5,392 bases of DNA from an uncultured Janibacter sp. (GTDB lineage: Bacteria; Actinomycetota; Actinomycetes; Actinomycetales; Dermatophilaceae), in the NCBI GenBank assembly GCA_946222495.1, contig CAMICF010000205.1:1-5392 (forward strand), given 5' to 3'. Shown here piece by piece: positions 4,378 to 5,392 of this stretch. The stretch's first letter is position 1. Each line of letters opens with the position of its first letter. The position numbers and the translations under genes are program-made. Under the pieces are notes generated by a model, which did not search any database, was not told the origin of the DNA, and saw only the letters and a list, made by a program, of their open reading frames with translations.

Positions 4378-5392
4378 ATGCCTCCCTTCGACGAGACGCT
4401 GCTCGACGACGAAGGGCGCCGCCACGCCGCCGACAGCACCGACATGGTGCGGGCGCTCGCCGGTGCGGGCGCCCAGGTCCGCCGTGCGGCGACCCTCGCG
4501 TCCGAGGGCGACCTCGCCGGGGTGGCGGCGGGGGAGCGACCCCGCGCCGTGCACGTCGCCGCCGTCGGCGGATCCGAGACCGTCGCGGACGTGCTCGACC
4601 TCCTCATCTCACGGACCTCGCCGGTGCTGCTCACCGCGGACGGGTCCGGCCCGCTGCCCGGGTGGGTCGGCACCCTCGACCTCGTCATCGCCGTGTCCCT
4701 GTCCGGCCGGGCGGAGGGCCCCGTGCGGCAGGCGCGCGAGGCCGGTCGCCGCGGTGCGCACGTCCTGACGATCGGTGCCCCGGACAGCCCCCTCGCCGAT
4801 GCGGCCGCCGCGGCCAGAGGGGTGCACCTGCCGATCGACCCGGGGACCGGCCACTCGCGCACCGCGCTGTGGAGCCTCCTCGTCCCCGCCCTGCTCGCCA
4901 GCTCGGCCTGCGGCGTCATCGACGTGCCGCCGGCCGTGCTCCTCGCCGCCGCCGACCGGCTCGACGCGCAGGCCGAGCGCTTCCGTCCGGACGCCGAGTT
5001 CTTCGTCAACCCCGCCAAGTCCCTCGCCCTCGACCTCTCGGAGGTCGTGCCGGTGATCCTCGCGGACGGCCCGGTGACCGGGGTCGCCGCGCGCCGGATG
5101 AGCGCGATGCTCGCCAGGACGGCGCGGGTGCCCGCCACCTGGGGCCGGCTGCCCGATGCCGCGGCGCAGGTCGTCGCCTGCCTCTCCGGGCCGCTCGTGG
5201 GCGAGAGCGCGGGTACCGCCGAGGACGGCGGCGCCGACATCTTCGCCGACCCCTACCTCGACGGGCCGAGCGGTGCCCGGCTCGGGCTCGTCCTCCTGCG
5301 GGACCCCGTGCCCGAGACCGGCTCTCCCGAGGCGGACCTCGAGCGGCACAACACCGCCCAGTCCATCGCCGACCACGCGCAGTCGGCCGGGG
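4378..5392 (+). CDS. SIS-domain, phosphoglucose/phosphomannose isomerase-like protein (3' end outside window)
   Basis: The frame is open to the window end with no stop, giving 338 visible residues. The first SIS domain spans about 55-160: the beta-strand/loop AVHVAAVGGSE (56-67), VLLTADG, the Ser-loop LVIAVSLSGRAEG (102-114), and GAHVLTIGAPDSPLADAA. The second SIS-like half contains FFVNPAKSLALDLSEVVPVI (208-227) and ARVPATWGRLPDAAAQVVA (249-267). This layout matches archaeal/actinobacterial bifunctional PGI/PMI-type proteins, and Rv3256c is the likely mycobacterial counterpart next to manB. Two positions depart from the active family as I remember it: the Ser-loop reads SLSGRAE rather than S.SGNT.E, and the region expected to hold the catalytic Glu near 'HNE' reads AAAQVV. 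It may therefore bind sugar phosphates without isomerising them. It follows the Trm112 stop by 10 bases with its own Shine-Dalgarno, placing it in the manB operon; manA commonly follows downstream. The enzymatic claim is inference. Confidence 0.82.
   Translation, partial: MPPFDETLLDDEGRRHAADSTDMVRALAGAGAQVRRAATLASEGDLAGVAAGERPRAVHVAAVGGSETVADVLDLLISRTSPVLLTADGSGPLPGWVGTLDLVIAVSLSGRAEGPVRQAREAGRRGAHVLTIGAPDSPLADAAAAARGVHLPIDPGTGHSRTALWSLLVPALLASSACGVIDVPPAVLLAAADRLDAQAERFRPDAEFFVNPAKSLALDLSEVVPVILADGPVTGVAARRMSAMLARTARVPATWGRLPDAAAQVVACLSGPLVGESAGTAEDGGADIFADPYLDGPSGARLGLVLLRDPVPETGSPEADLERHNTAQSIADHAQSAG

Noticed and set aside
4230..4768. Continuation of the Trm112 start frame to 4768 as one 197-residue protein
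   Set aside because: After the lesion it becomes Arg/Pro-rich nonsense, while the adjacent frame carries clear Trm112 and then SIS sequence.
2631..5240. An 869-codon open frame on the minus strand
   Set aside because: It lies antisense to intact manB, Trm112 and SIS coding sequence. Its composition is Gly/Val/Arg low complexity with no family motif, as expected for an opposite-strand shadow in high-GC DNA.
1..5392. CRISPR arrays, tRNA/rRNA genes, transposases or integrases
   Set aside because: No regularly spaced repeats, tRNA-like cloverleaf segments, rRNA signatures or mobile-element proteins were seen on either strand.

Overview
The window is GC-rich DNA (about 70% or more by eye, apart from one patch). 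It reads as a high-GC actinobacterial chromosome. The gene set matches a conserved actinobacterial neighbourhood: DUF5719, an Rv3259-like zincin-fold protein transcribed divergently, DUF3499, phosphomannomutase ManB, a Trm112-like zinc ribbon and a SIS-domain sugar-isomerase-like protein. The same core order is known around Rv3256c-Rv3259 in Mycobacterium tuberculosis. The protein flavour suggests Micrococcales, perhaps Intrasporangiaceae, but that placement is an impression, not a result.

Layout: 1-1206 (+) is the 3' part of a DUF5719-type protein. 1207-1828 is an insert of lower GC (about 60% over its first 360 bases by hand count). It carries a broken YezG-like (DUF600) immunity gene with two apparent single-base frameshifts, then a candidate bidirectional hairpin. 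1829-2227 (-) is the zincin-fold protein, whose HExxH motif is degenerate. 2300-2683 (+) is DUF3499. 2739-4178 (+) is an intact ManB with all four signature loops. 4175-4367 (+) is a Trm112-like gene that overlaps manB by ATGA and has a frameshift plus loss of its first zinc cysteine. 4378-5392 (+) is a SIS-domain protein, open at the window end.

Functionally, ManB interconverts mannose-6-phosphate and mannose-1-phosphate, the supply line for GDP-mannose and mannosylated envelope glycans. The SIS protein resembles phosphoglucose/phosphomannose isomerases and probably belongs to the same pathway, but key active-site positions look altered. The DUF5719, zincin-fold, DUF3499 and Trm112 proteins are conserved companions of unknown role.

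The clearest regulatory pattern is three TANNNT -10 hexamers, each 6-7 bases upstream of the chosen start of the zincin-fold gene, DUF3499 and manB, with no Shine-Dalgarno sequence. This is the architecture of leaderless transcripts. A perfect 8-bp inverted repeat covers the -35/spacer region of the manB promoter. The inserted immunity gene instead has a Shine-Dalgarno sequence. I found no RNA genes, CRISPR arrays or transposase genes, and no convincing wholly new system. The most noteworthy signals are the decayed orphan immunity gene, the lesioned Trm112 gene and the leaderless promoter set.
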